64,000 bases of DNA from Chloroflexota bacterium (GTDB lineage Bacteria; Chloroflexota; Anaerolineae; Anaerolineales; Anaerolineaceae): the NCBI GenBank assembly GCA_012799995.1, contig JAAZKE010000096.1, positions 1 to 64,000 on the forward strand, given 5' to 3'. Of the stretch, positions 7,974 to 16,758 are shown in pieces. How positions within the stretch are numbered: position 1 is the first letter of the stretch; each line of letters starts with the position of its first letter. Below the pieces are notes generated by a model, which was given only the letters and a program-made list of their open reading frames with translations, did not search any database and was not told where the DNA came from. A program made the position numbers and the translations under genes.

Positions 7974-9679
7974 TTTCCTGCTTGTTCCTGCTGTTCGGAA
8001 TGGTTCTTTGGCAGGAAGACGGTCAGCATCGTCCCTTTTCCCACAGCAGATTGAATGTCAAAATTACCTCTCAACCCTTTTGCCCGGGCAAGTATGTTGT
8101 TTATACCATGGCTGGAAGAGCGGCGATCATGAACAGGATTAAAGCCAACGCCATTATCGCTGACCTCAAGCTCATAGCCGTGTTCTTTTTCCTTGAAAGA
8201 AACGGTCACCTCGGTCGCACGGGCGTGTTTGGTGACATTTGCCAGCGCTTCTTTGCAGATCAGATAAAAGGTATTGACCATTTCCGAAGACAGCCCATCG
8301 ATATTCTCGATATCAGATTCAAACGTGGTAACAACCAGTGTGTTAGAGGAAAAATCATTCGTCAATCGGCGCAGGCTTTGCACCAGATTCTCATTGGTCA
8401 GCCGTGCTGGTTTCAGGTTCATGATGTAAGAGCGGATATCCTGAATCGTGCCATTCAGCGCTTTTATAGATTCCTGAATACGCTCACCGGATTCTTCCGG
8501 ATCGGTTTTCGTCAACAACCGCGCATGTTCCAGAGTCAGTCCCACTCCATAAATGGATTGAATCACACCATCATGCAGATCCATCCCGATCCGCTGACGC
8601 TCCTCAAGAATTGCCACGCGTTTGCTCTCGCGCTTCAGGCGGTAGTCCTGAATTATCGTCGCGATCCAGCTGTTGATTGAGGAGAGAAACAGCAGATTCA
8701 ATTTCTCAGCCTCGTCAACCGTCTTGGTGCCGTAGCAAACCACGCCAACCACGCCATCACTGGTGAACAGTGGCATCACCACGATATGGTTCATATCGAC
8801 CGCCAGCGCCCCCTTCTGGTTGATGATGTTGACTTCGTTCTCATTCAAAATATAGTTTCTTCTGGTCATCGCTACCTTCCCGACGATCCCTTTACCCAGG
8901 TTGACACTGGAAAAGCCAAACAGGCTGGTAGCATAGGAATGACCGCGCTTGAAGATCAGTTTGTATTCGGACGGGTCTTCATCATCACGGATGAAAAATT
9001 CGCCCAGTTCGATGTCCAGGTATTCCATCACCTGCAGCATCGATTCTTCAACAATTTTTTCCTGTTCGTCATGTCCAGATATCGAAATCCGCGCGACTTC
9101 ATTCAGCAGCGCCAGGTCTTCATTACGGCGCGCCAGTTCACGTTCATGCTCAGCAATCATGCTGTAAACAGTGGAATTGTTGATGCTGATCGCGGCGTAG
9201 TCAGCTATGAATGTCACCAGCTTTTCGTCAAAGGCATCAAAATGGCTGCCGCCAATGCGATTGACGAGGATAATCGAACCGAGTTTTTTGCGATTAAAGC
9301 TGATCGGGATGAAAAGCAGGTTGGAAATGGCCGGTTTATTGTCGGGGAAAATTTGATATTCTTCAGAGTTCAGCATATTCCCCGTCAGGTTGGCTGGCGA
9401 GCTCCCACGGATATTGTTGATCCGGTATTTCCCAGGCAGTTCAGGAGCACACAGGATTTCCTGCTCCACCTGTGTAAATCCATAGAGCACCATCGTATCG
9501 AACTGATCTTCATCCGTCACCGTTCCGGCAATACAATAGGTCGCATTGCAGGTGGCGCTTGCGAGCCCGGCAACTTTATTCAGGATGGAAAGAATAGTGA
9601 CTTCACTCAGGAGGTTAAGACAGTCTCGAAAAAAATCCTCCATCCGCATGAAATTGTTCGACAACGATGATAAATCCAT
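7970..9679 (-). CDS. Sensor histidine kinase with two GAF-like domains (NarL/DegS type)
   Basis: Residues about 20-170 and 190-340 form two GAF-like sensor modules. They are followed by a HisKA_3 dimerisation domain with the phospho-acceptor at His369 ('EERQRIGMDLHDGVIQS') and a C-terminal HATPase_c domain ('EALANVTKHARA' N box, 'DNGVGFN' G1 box). There are no membrane segments, so it is a soluble sensor of an internal ligand or redox state. The HisKA_3 class pairs with LuxR/NarL response regulators, but none is encoded in this window, so the partner is elsewhere. The gene runs into the methyltransferase gene by a 4-bp overlap. The first ATG at 9679 is used; the next in frame (9649) has no better ribosome site. 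Confidence 0.88.
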   Translation of the reverse strand: MDLSSLSNNFMRMEDFFRDCLNLLSEVTILSILNKVAGLASATCNATYCIAGTVTDEDQFDTMVLYGFTQVEQEILCAPELPGKYRINNIRGSSPANLTGNMLNSEEYQIFPDNKPAISNLLFIPISFNRKKLGSIILVNRIGGSHFDAFDEKLVTFIADYAAISINNSTVYSMIAEHERELARRNEDLALLNEVARISISGHDEQEKIVEESMLQVMEYLDIELGEFFIRDDEDPSEYKLIFKRGHSYATSLFGFSSVNLGKGIVGKVAMTRRNYILNENEVNIINQKGALAVDMNHIVVMPLFTSDGVVGVVCYGTKTVDEAEKLNLLFLSSINSWIATIIQDYRLKRESKRVAILEERQRIGMDLHDGVIQSIYGVGLTLEHARLLTKTDPEESGERIQESIKALNGTIQDIRSYIMNLKPARLTNENLVQSLRRLTNDFSSNTLVVTTFESDIENIDGLSSEMVNTFYLICKEALANVTKHARATEVTVSFKEKEHGYELEVSDNGVGFNPVHDRRSSSHGINNILARAKGLRGNFDIQSAVGKGTMLTVFLPKNHSEQQEQAGK

Positions 9680-9926
9680 TTCAAATAATTCTACCTTGAA
9701 GAGCGCTGGATTTTCGGCCTTTTTCTCAGGAAATTTTGCGTTTTTAGAAACAATATAATGTGGGTTGGGCGTTTTTTTACCGCTCTCTGTTCACCAATTC
9801 GATAAGCGAACGGATTAAGCTTATAATTAAATTGGTAAGAAACCTGATATTAAATAATTCCGAACATCGTTTTAATACGGAAATGGTTTATTTAAAAGCG
9901 AGTTCAGGAGGTTAGGGAAAAAATTT

Positions 9927-10745
9927 ATGGCAAAAAGAAACCCAGTCATTGAGGGAAACCTGTTAAATCTGAACGACTTCATCACCGATGTCACCCCCAG
10001 TCAGCGAATCGCGATGCTGATCGACGGCGACAATGCACAGGCATCCCTGATTGACAAAATTCTAGCAGAAACAACAAAATACGGGATGATAACCATCCGT
10101 CGGATCTATGGCGATTGGACTACTTCCAACATGAATGGCTGGAAAGACGTGCTGCAGACGCATGCAATCCAACCAATTCAGCAGTTCCGCTATACAATTG
10201 GCAAAAATGCCACCGACAGTGCGATGATTATCGACGCAATGGATATTTTTTATTCCGGAGCGGTGGATGCCTTCTGTCTGGTTTCGAGTGACAGCGATTA
10301 CACGCGGCTGGCCACCCGCATTCGCGAACAGGGTATTTTCGTAATGGGAATCGGGAAAAAGACTACGCCGCGTGCGTTTGTCAACGCCTGTGACCTGTTC
10401 GTTTACACTGAAAATCTGGTTCCAAAGCCAGAACCCAAACAAAACAATAAACCACGGCGTAGCAAATCAGTTGAATCCGCACCTGCAGCCGAGAACGAAA
10501 CGGTATCCAATGACCCGCTGCCATTATTACGCGACGCCTTCGATCTGGCAGCCCGCGACAACGGCTGGGCATTTCTTGGTACGCTGGGACATCATTTACA
10601 ACAACTTGACCCTGGTTTCGATTCCCGTACCTTTGGATACAAGCAGCTTTCTCTGATGATTCAGGCTTATCCAGACGAGATCGAAACCAAAGAGATGAAA
10701 GGCAATGACGGGACAGCCACCATCTACGCCCGTCTCAAGACATAG
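9927..10745 (+). CDS. NYN-domain RNase-like protein with C-terminal OST-HTH (LOTUS) domain
   Basis: Residues about 25-165 form a NYN (PIN-like) nuclease domain with the acidic clusters 'MLIDGDNAQ', 'KNATDSAMIIDAMD' and 'LVSSDSDYTRLA'. These supply the Asp residues expected for metal-dependent RNA cleavage. After a basic, Pro-rich linker, the last ~85 residues ('LLRDAFDLAARDNGWAFLG') match an OST-HTH/LOTUS RNA-binding fold. The family includes LabA/DUF88 proteins of mostly unknown targets. AGGG at 9914-9917 lies 9 bases before ATG; a perfect AGGAGG lies further up at 9906-9911. A membrane protein gene follows 11 bp downstream. Confidence 0.85.
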   Translation: MAKRNPVIEGNLLNLNDFITDVTPSQRIAMLIDGDNAQASLIDKILAETTKYGMITIRRIYGDWTTSNMNGWKDVLQTHAIQPIQQFRYTIGKNATDSAMIIDAMDIFYSGAVDAFCLVSSDSDYTRLATRIREQGIFVMGIGKKTTPRAFVNACDLFVYTENLVPKPEPKQNNKPRRSKSVESAPAAENETVSNDPLPLLRDAFDLAARDNGWAFLGTLGHHLQQLDPGFDSRTFGYKQLSLMIQAYPDEIETKEMKGNDGTATIYARLKT

Positions 10746-10756
10746 AAAGGACTATC

Positions 10757-11338
10757 ATGAAAACATCCCCTCTCTCGAATTTCGTTGACATGGTAAAAAA
10801 CTCCGGGATCACCAACTGTGAAGCTTTGGGGAAAAACGCTCACCGGTTGGTATTGGTCGCTCTTTGGAAAACCGGGCTGGGCAATATCCTGAATGTCTCA
10901 CCAAAAATGACAGGGTCTCATATGGTGATTGATTTTCCGAAAACCGGCTATAAAATGCCGCTCAGCTACACCGAGCAGGACAATACAATTTACGGGCTGG
11001 TCTCGGGCGAAGAAGTATTCCATACGGCGGAATTGCTGGCTGCCAACCAGGTTGTACAGATCTGGATGAAAGATGGCTGGTTCAACGCCAATGCTGAGCT
11101 GTTGCCAAGCGGTGAGACAATTGAACTCCTGCGCAGCTCGCTGCCGAAAGATTTCTTCGGTATCCTTGGCGCTTCTATTCGCAACGGCACTCAAGATCAG
11201 GAAGTACGGCTGCTGCGGATCAATAAAATCTCTCCATTCACCGGTGCCAAAGGCCCGGGGCAATACTCCTGGGTGTGGTTCGCACTCAGCGTTCATCTCT
11301 TTCTCTCGTTGCTTGCGCGACAAGTAAAAAGAAAATAG
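10757..11338 (+). CDS. Unknown protein with C-terminal membrane anchor
   Basis: The 193-residue protein is not one I recognise with confidence. The stretch 'TGYKMPLSYTEQDNTIYGLVSG...VVQIWMKDGWFNANAELL' follows the strand pattern of FMN/F420 split-barrel proteins (nitroreductase-like DUF385 family), but the match is weak. The last 25 residues form a hydrophobic helix ending in a positively charged tail, suggesting a tail-anchored protein with its soluble domain in the cytoplasm. It starts 11 bp after the NYN/LOTUS gene and ends 31 bp before the HtrA gene, so the three are probably one transcript. Confidence 0.5.
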   Translation: MKTSPLSNFVDMVKNSGITNCEALGKNAHRLVLVALWKTGLGNILNVSPKMTGSHMVIDFPKTGYKMPLSYTEQDNTIYGLVSGEEVFHTAELLAANQVVQIWMKDGWFNANAELLPSGETIELLRSSLPKDFFGILGASIRNGTQDQEVRLLRINKISPFTGAKGPGQYSWVWFALSVHLFLSLLARQVKRK

Positions 11339-11369
11339 AGCCATTCACAAAGGAGCCATTAAACAGCCT

Positions 11370-12596
11370 ATGATGGGATATGGTTATCAACCCCCTGCAC
11401 CGCCGAAGAAAACCAGCAATTCGCCACGAACACTGACAATCCTGATTCTGGCAATTTTAGGAGGGTTTCTTGGCGCATTTTTATTTAACCAATACGATCG
11501 CACGCCCACTTCAGATGGGAATGCCGCCATAAGCCAGGAAGTGACCTCTTTAAAGGCGACAGTAACAGCGCTGGAAAAACAACAAGGTTCGGAACCGGCT
11601 GTTTCTTCCGAGCTGGACATTTCCCATGTCAATATCGAGTCAACGATTACAAGGGTCGTGGAAGAAGTCGGCCCGGCAGTAGTCACCATCACCGCCGAGG
11701 TTCCAGTGACTACTTCGTACTATTGGTTCCCAACCACCCGGAATTCAACCAGCGTTGGCAGCGGAGTGATCATCAGCGATCAGGGGTACATCCTGACCAA
11801 CAACCATGTGGTAGAAGATTCCACCAGCTTAACGGTTGAATTTTCCAATGGTGAACAGGTTCCAGCCAGATTAATCAGTTCCGATGTTTTTACTGACCTG
11901 GCAGTGATCAAAGCCGATGGTATCATGCCAGCAGTCGCCAAATTGGGAGATTCGTCTTTGTTAAAATCCGGCGAAACCGCAATCGCAATCGGATCTCCAC
12001 TGGGCAGCTTTAAAAACACGGTAACAGTGGGTGTGATCAGCGCGACAGGCCGGTTCCTGGAAAGCGACAGCGGCTTTAACATGGAAAATCTGATTCAGAC
12101 GGATGCGGCCATTAATCAGGGAAACTCCGGTGGACCGCTGGTAAACCTGGCTGGCGAAGTGATCGGGATCAATGTGATGATCGTTCGCGGCTCCAGCATG
12201 TCCCAGACCTACGCCGAAGGGCTGGGTTTCGCCATCCCCTCTGATACTGCCCGCCTGATAGCCGAACAGATTATTGAGAATGGCACTTTCAGCCGCCCCT
12301 ACCTTGGGATCCGATGGGTGGATATCAACCCAGCGATGGCATCGCGCTACAACTTCCCAGTCGATTATGGGGTATATGTGTTGGGGGTCGAGTCTGGTTC
12401 TCCGGCATATAACGGTGGTATCCGTAAGCATGACATCCTTTCTAAAATCGGTGATTACGAAATTGACGCGAACAATGCTTTTTATAACTGTCTGTTCAAG
12501 TTCTCGCCGGGCGATACCGTTGTCATTTCGTTGATCCGCAACAACCGGCAGATGACTGTAGAAGTTACGTTGGGAGGAAGCGGGACCAGTTTGTAA
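11370..12596 (+). CDS. HtrA/DegP-type serine protease with PDZ domain
   Basis: A membrane anchor at about residues 20-42 ('ILILAILGGFLGAFLF') is followed by a coiled-coil-like linker. A trypsin-fold protease domain then carries the catalytic triad: His in 'TNNHVVED', Asp in 'VFTDLAVIK' and Ser in 'QGNSGGPLV'. The C-terminal ~95 residues are one PDZ domain ('YLGIRWVDI...GVYVLGVESGSPAYNGGI'). This is the S1C architecture of membrane-tethered HtrA quality-control proteases that degrade misfolded envelope proteins outside the membrane. An AAGGAG ribosome site precedes the tandem ATGATG start. The next gene begins 10 bp after its stop. Confidence 0.93.
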   Translation: MMGYGYQPPAPPKKTSNSPRTLTILILAILGGFLGAFLFNQYDRTPTSDGNAAISQEVTSLKATVTALEKQQGSEPAVSSELDISHVNIESTITRVVEEVGPAVVTITAEVPVTTSYYWFPTTRNSTSVGSGVIISDQGYILTNNHVVEDSTSLTVEFSNGEQVPARLISSDVFTDLAVIKADGIMPAVAKLGDSSLLKSGETAIAIGSPLGSFKNTVTVGVISATGRFLESDSGFNMENLIQTDAAINQGNSGGPLVNLAGEVIGINVMIVRGSSMSQTYAEGLGFAIPSDTARLIAEQIIENGTFSRPYLGIRWVDINPAMASRYNFPVDYGVYVLGVESGSPAYNGGIRKHDILSKIGDYEIDANNAFYNCLFKFSPGDTVVISLIRNNRQMTVEVTLGGSGTSL

Positions 12597-12606
12597 GTTT
12601 GCTCTG

Positions 12607-14349
12607 ATGCCTGAATCTGAATCCATCTCACTGAAGACCATCAAATCAGCACTGACGCTGTTCTTTTTCATCGGAGCAGCTGCAGTGTTTTTAACGTTCA
12701 GAAATCCCTCTGAACCTCGGAACAGTGTTTGGCTGGGTTACTCTGCCGAACGATTGGCCTTGGGTATTTTCCTGATTCTGTTACTGATTCTCTTCGCTAT
12801 TGCTTTAGTAGTTGTATCCCGCAAAGCAGACAAAACGCTCAACAAATTGACCCAACTTAACACCTTTCTCGCTCAAGGGGACCGGCTGCTTTTCGCCTGG
12901 CTTACCATTGCAGCGCTGTTGCTGTTTGCGCTGTGGTGTTTTGTTTTCTCATGGCTGTTCATCCTGGCAAACTTCCGACCGGCGATTGGCTGGGCAGGGA
13001 TCATTCTGCTGACAAGTCTGATTGCACTCACACGATCCTATTCTTCAACCTTGCGAAACAGATTGCCAGAATGGCGCGCCCGATATCGCCTGTTCCCGCG
13101 ACTGTCCGATCTTTCAAAGGATCAAAAACATGTTTTTTGGCTGTTGTGCATCCTCGGAATACTCACAATTGTGGTATTGATGCCTTCGAACATAAACGGA
13201 ACAGCTGACTGGAATGCGTTCCAGCGTTACGGCGGGGATGAGTATGTGATCTACCCGATCCTGATGGACGTAATGGCGCCGGGCGAAACCTTTTCTGCCA
13301 CGCTCTATCACCGGTTCATCTACGAGGATTACCATTACGGATACCCATTTTACGCCTGGTCGATAATGGTATTGCAGCCGGTACAATGGCTGCTCGGTGC
13401 TGATTTCCCAGATGCTGTACACATCAATCTGCCTCTTTTGCGCATTATGGTGTCAGTCGTGCCGGTGATTCTGGCAGCGATCATTCTGGTTTACCTGTTC
13501 ACCCAATTCCGTGGGATTCTTATCAGCAGCGCAGTTTTTCTGTTTTTAATCACCGCGCCCGGCACCATGCAGAATAACCAGGGATTCTGGCACCCGGACG
13601 GGCTCAATCTGCTGTTTGTAGTATTGACGATCTACTTTCTGCGGCGTGATCGCTTCCGCTTTGGGCGCAACTATTACCTGTCAGCTTTTTTCTGCGGACT
13701 TTCCATCGCGATTCGACTGTATGGCTTCTTCTTTGCCCCGGCGATTGCGGTTTATCTGTTGATTCCGCTGTTCAAAAAGCAATTATCGCTGGGAAACTCC
13801 ATTCGAAAGGGGCTACTTTTTATCCTGGTCATGACATTGACGATCGCTTTCAGCAGTCCTTACCTGTTTCGCTCTGATGCACGGCAGAACATGCTTGCAA
13901 TCCTCAACGAGAAATCGGGAGAGATGGCCGAAGGATACGCGGGTGATTATGATCCGCGAAACGATTACCGTCCCGGTTGGGATGCCTGGTACCCGGCATT
14001 TGAAGATCATTATGTAGAGATGTTCTGTTTCTTCTTCTTGATTTTTTCGATGGTCGTCGGTTTTGTTATCGGTAATCATCGGTTAACCCACCTGATTACT
14101 TTTTTGTGGTTTGTAACGATCACCGGGTACCTGATTTTCTTTGTGGCAGTAAAATCAACCCAATACGTCCTGCCGGCATTGCTTCCCTTAATGGCAGCTA
14201 TCTTCAGCTTGCCAATCACGCTGCAGGACTGGCAGTCAGCAGCCTTTTACAAAAAGAAACAGCTGGTGACAGCTGCCTGGATTACTTCGATTGGAATTTT
14301 TCTTGCCCAATTGATCATTAACCTCATCAAGATTGCGCCGCGCTTCTGA
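12607..14349 (+). CDS. Polytopic membrane protein, GT-C (PMT/ArnT-like) glycosyltransferase candidate
   Basis: A 580-residue protein with about ten to twelve hydrophobic segments and a loop rich in acidic and aromatic residues early in the chain ('ATLYHRFIYEDYHYGYP'). This is the general look of GT39/GT83 glycosyltransferases, which use lipid-phosphate sugars on the outer face of the membrane. A second extracellular-looking loop ('MAEGYAGDYDPRNDYRPG') precedes the last helices. No strict family motif can be named, so the sugar and acceptor are unknown. There is no clear ribosome site in the 10 bp after htrA, so it may be translated by coupling. Confidence 0.6.
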   Translation: MPESESISLKTIKSALTLFFFIGAAAVFLTFRNPSEPRNSVWLGYSAERLALGIFLILLLILFAIALVVVSRKADKTLNKLTQLNTFLAQGDRLLFAWLTIAALLLFALWCFVFSWLFILANFRPAIGWAGIILLTSLIALTRSYSSTLRNRLPEWRARYRLFPRLSDLSKDQKHVFWLLCILGILTIVVLMPSNINGTADWNAFQRYGGDEYVIYPILMDVMAPGETFSATLYHRFIYEDYHYGYPFYAWSIMVLQPVQWLLGADFPDAVHINLPLLRIMVSVVPVILAAIILVYLFTQFRGILISSAVFLFLITAPGTMQNNQGFWHPDGLNLLFVVLTIYFLRRDRFRFGRNYYLSAFFCGLSIAIRLYGFFFAPAIAVYLLIPLFKKQLSLGNSIRKGLLFILVMTLTIAFSSPYLFRSDARQNMLAILNEKSGEMAEGYAGDYDPRNDYRPGWDAWYPAFEDHYVEMFCFFFLIFSMVVGFVIGNHRLTHLITFLWFVTITGYLIFFVAVKSTQYVLPALLPLMAAIFSLPITLQDWQSAAFYKKKQLVTAAWITSIGIFLAQLIINLIKIAPRF

Positions 14350-14444
14350 TCGCTTTCTATGGGGAACTTTCCTGAAAAGTTTTCCATAATACTTTATCGA
14401 ATCAAGAGAACTATCATCGAACATTGAACTAAAGGAGAGTTTGT

Positions 14445-15629
14445 ATGCAGACATGGAACCGCGAACAACAGGAAATTATTGATACGATCGATCAGAATAC
14501 CGAAATCATTCTGAACGTTTTACATGAAATCCACAGCAACCCCGAGCTTGGAAACCGTGAATTCAAAGCGACTGCGCTGCTGCAAAAAACGCTCGCGGAC
14601 GCTGGATTCACTGTAACGCCAAACTTCGCCGGGATCGAAACTGCCTTTATCGCTCAAAAAGGCAGCGGAGCAAACCCCAAAATAGCCTATCTGTGCGAAT
14701 ACGATGCTTTGCCGGAAATCGGTCATGCCTGCGGCCACAATGTGATCGCAGCCACCTCACTGGCAGCCGGCATTGGACTAGCGAGTGTAATTGATCGCGT
14801 GGGCGGAACCGTATATGTGATTGGCACGCCAGCGGAAGAAACCCAGGGAGCCAAAGTTGCGATGGTCGACCAACAGCTGTTCAAAGATTATGACGCGGCG
14901 ATGATGATTCATGCCTACAACCACAATTATCGCTTTACCAATGCGCTGGCAGTGATGCGCTTCCAACTCGCTTTTAAAGGAAAGCCATCACATGCTTCCG
15001 GCTCCCCCTGGGAAGGGATTAATGCATTGGATGCGATGAATCTGACATTTGCAGGGATCAGTGCCTTTCGCCAGCAGATGAAGCCGGATTGGCGGGTTCA
15101 TGGCATCATCACAGACGGAGGAACAGCGCCAAACATCATTCCCGAACGCACAGTAGCCAGGTTTTACCTGCGGGCAGGACTGGACAGAGAGCTGGAGATT
15201 CTATTTGAACGTTTCAAGAACATCGTCAATGGCGCTGCCTTGATGACAGGCGCAACCGCTGAACTGTTCGATTTCGGCGCACGTTATGACTGCATGACCA
15301 ACAATCGCCCATTGGCGGAGCGTACCGAGAAATATGCAGTCGAGGGACTGGGAGCGGGCTCATTCGATGAAGCCCCCGCCTCTTTCGGATCAATTGACAT
15401 GGGAAATGTTTCAGGACAATGTCCCGCAATTCATATGCTGATCGGGATCACCGAAGGGAAAGAGATTCCCCTTCACACACCAGAATTTCGCGAGGCCGCC
15501 ATCTCCCCGTCAGCGCAGGCAGAGACGATCCGCATGGGGAAAGCGCTCGCATTGACGGGGCTGGATGTGATTAATGATGAGGGATTCCGCCGAGCCGTGC
15601 GCATGGAGTTTGACCACGTCCACCAATAG
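14445..15629 (+). CDS. M20-family amidohydrolase / dipeptidase (M20D type)
   Basis: The zinc-binding motif 'HACGHNV', the preceding 'EYDALPEIG' and the catalytic 'GTPAEE' are characteristic of M20 peptidases of the AbgB/amidohydrolase branch. A dimerisation domain inserted at about residues 165-275 contains 'KPSHASGSPWEGINALDA'. The length of 394 residues is normal. Members hydrolyse N-acyl or aminoacyl amides such as p-aminobenzoyl-glutamate or short dipeptides; which one is not visible. AGGAG lies 7 bases before the ATG. The preceding 95 bp lack an obvious terminator. Confidence 0.87.
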   Translation: MQTWNREQQEIIDTIDQNTEIILNVLHEIHSNPELGNREFKATALLQKTLADAGFTVTPNFAGIETAFIAQKGSGANPKIAYLCEYDALPEIGHACGHNVIAATSLAAGIGLASVIDRVGGTVYVIGTPAEETQGAKVAMVDQQLFKDYDAAMMIHAYNHNYRFTNALAVMRFQLAFKGKPSHASGSPWEGINALDAMNLTFAGISAFRQQMKPDWRVHGIITDGGTAPNIIPERTVARFYLRAGLDRELEILFERFKNIVNGAALMTGATAELFDFGARYDCMTNNRPLAERTEKYAVEGLGAGSFDEAPASFGSIDMGNVSGQCPAIHMLIGITEGKEIPLHTPEFREAAISPSAQAETIRMGKALALTGLDVINDEGFRRAVRMEFDHVHQ

Positions 15630-15698
15630 AATTTTTACCAACCAATCTCACATTCAAAAACCACAGCTCATCAGGGCGATGATTGGTTCCGGTATTGC

Positions 15699-15729
15699 TT
15701 GACAATGACGCAACGTCATCGTTTATGCT
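15699..15729 (+). promoter_or_regulatory. MerR-type promoter and operator
   Basis: TTGACA at 15699-15704 and TATGCT at 15724-15729 are separated by 19 bp, the long spacer typical of MerR-controlled promoters. Exactly within the spacer lies the perfect dyad ATGACG-CAA-CGTCAT (15705-15719). MerR proteins bind such a dyad and twist the DNA to bring the two boxes into phase. A MerR gene is the second gene of the operon that starts 22 bp downstream, so autoregulation is the natural reading. Confidence 0.8.
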
Positions 15730-15750
15730 GAATAAAAAGGGGAACCAAAA

Positions 15751-16758
15751 ATGAAAAAGCTCTGGAAAATATTGAAAGCCATCTTAAAGGTGATTGGGAT
15801 CGTATTCGCAACGCTGTCAGCCCTGCTGCTTCTGGCGGTCATCCTTTTGCAGCTCACGGAAAAGGGAGGTGATGTAGGCTCCTGGCGCTCCTCCGAAATC
15901 CGTGAAAACTACGAAAGTGAATATAAAAAGGCCATGAAGGCATTGCCAAATCCGGCGCAGAGGCTGGATATTCCAACGAGTTTTGGCACGGTGCGCGTGT
16001 ATATCTGGCCTGGTGATGATCCTGAACATAAATATCCATTGCTGTTGTTACCAGGGCGGGCTTCAGGTGTGCCGATGTGGTCAGAAAATTTACCTGGATT
16101 GATCTCTCAGCGTACCGTTTTAGCATTGGACGCATTAGGAGACAGTGGACTGAGCGAACAAACGAAAAAAATCAGCAATTCACAGGAGCAGGCAGAATGG
16201 TTAAAACAAACCCTGGATGCATTGCCCTTTGAAAAGGTGCACCTCGTCGGGCATTCCTTTGGTGGGTGGAGCGCAGCCAACTTTGCTTCCCGCTATCCGG
16301 ATCAAGTTGCCTCGCTGATCCTTTTGGAACCGGTCTTCACGTTTCAGGGCATCCATCCTTCTTTTTACATTAAAGCCATACCCTCCATGATCCCATTCCT
16401 CCCCAAAAGGATGAAAGAAGCCATGTTGCGGGAACTCGGTGGAGGCGCTGAAATAAATCCAGACGACCCCGTGGGCATGATGATCGCAGCTGCCACCAGC
16501 GGTTATGTCTCCAAATTGCCTCTGCCAGACCAGATCACCACTATCCAAATGGAGAGCTGGCTGATGCCGGTATACGTTGCAATGGCTGCAAAAAGCCCTC
16601 TTCATGACGCTTATGCAGCTGAAAAAACTGCCCGCGACCATGTCAAAGATCTTACAATAAAGGTATGGCAAGAGGCTACCCACTCCCTGCCGATGGAAGC
16701 AGCGGAGGAGATCGATCAGGAGATATTGAAATTTACTACTGATGTCGAAAAAAGATGA
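15751..16758 (+). CDS. Membrane-anchored alpha/beta hydrolase
   Basis: A single N-terminal membrane helix (about residues 10-35, 'IGIVFATLSALLLLAVILL') precedes an alpha/beta-hydrolase fold. The nucleophile elbow is 'GHSFGGWSA', the oxyanion region 'LLLPGRASG', and a late His lies in 'EATHSLPME'. It resembles esterases or C-C hydrolases, with no substrate clue. GGGGA precedes ATG by 7 bases. It is preceded by a MerR-type promoter and overlaps the MerR gene, so it is likely induced by the ligand that this MerR protein recognises, and may degrade it. Confidence 0.85.
   Translation: MKKLWKILKAILKVIGIVFATLSALLLLAVILLQLTEKGGDVGSWRSSEIRENYESEYKKAMKALPNPAQRLDIPTSFGTVRVYIWPGDDPEHKYPLLLLPGRASGVPMWSENLPGLISQRTVLALDALGDSGLSEQTKKISNSQEQAEWLKQTLDALPFEKVHLVGHSFGGWSAANFASRYPDQVASLILLEPVFTFQGIHPSFYIKAIPSMIPFLPKRMKEAMLRELGGGAEINPDDPVGMMIAAATSGYVSKLPLPDQITTIQMESWLMPVYVAMAAKSPLHDAYAAEKTARDHVKDLTIKVWQEATHSLPMEAAEEIDQEILKFTTDVEKR

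Noticed and set aside
8786-9670. 294-codon open frame on the plus strand
   Set aside because: It is antisense to the histidine kinase gene, whose domains are unmistakable. It has no ribosome site or recognisable motif.
14350-14444. Terminator after the 12.6 kb membrane protein
   Set aside because: The repeat GGAACTTT..AAAAGTTTTCC is imperfect with only about five pairs and no T tract.
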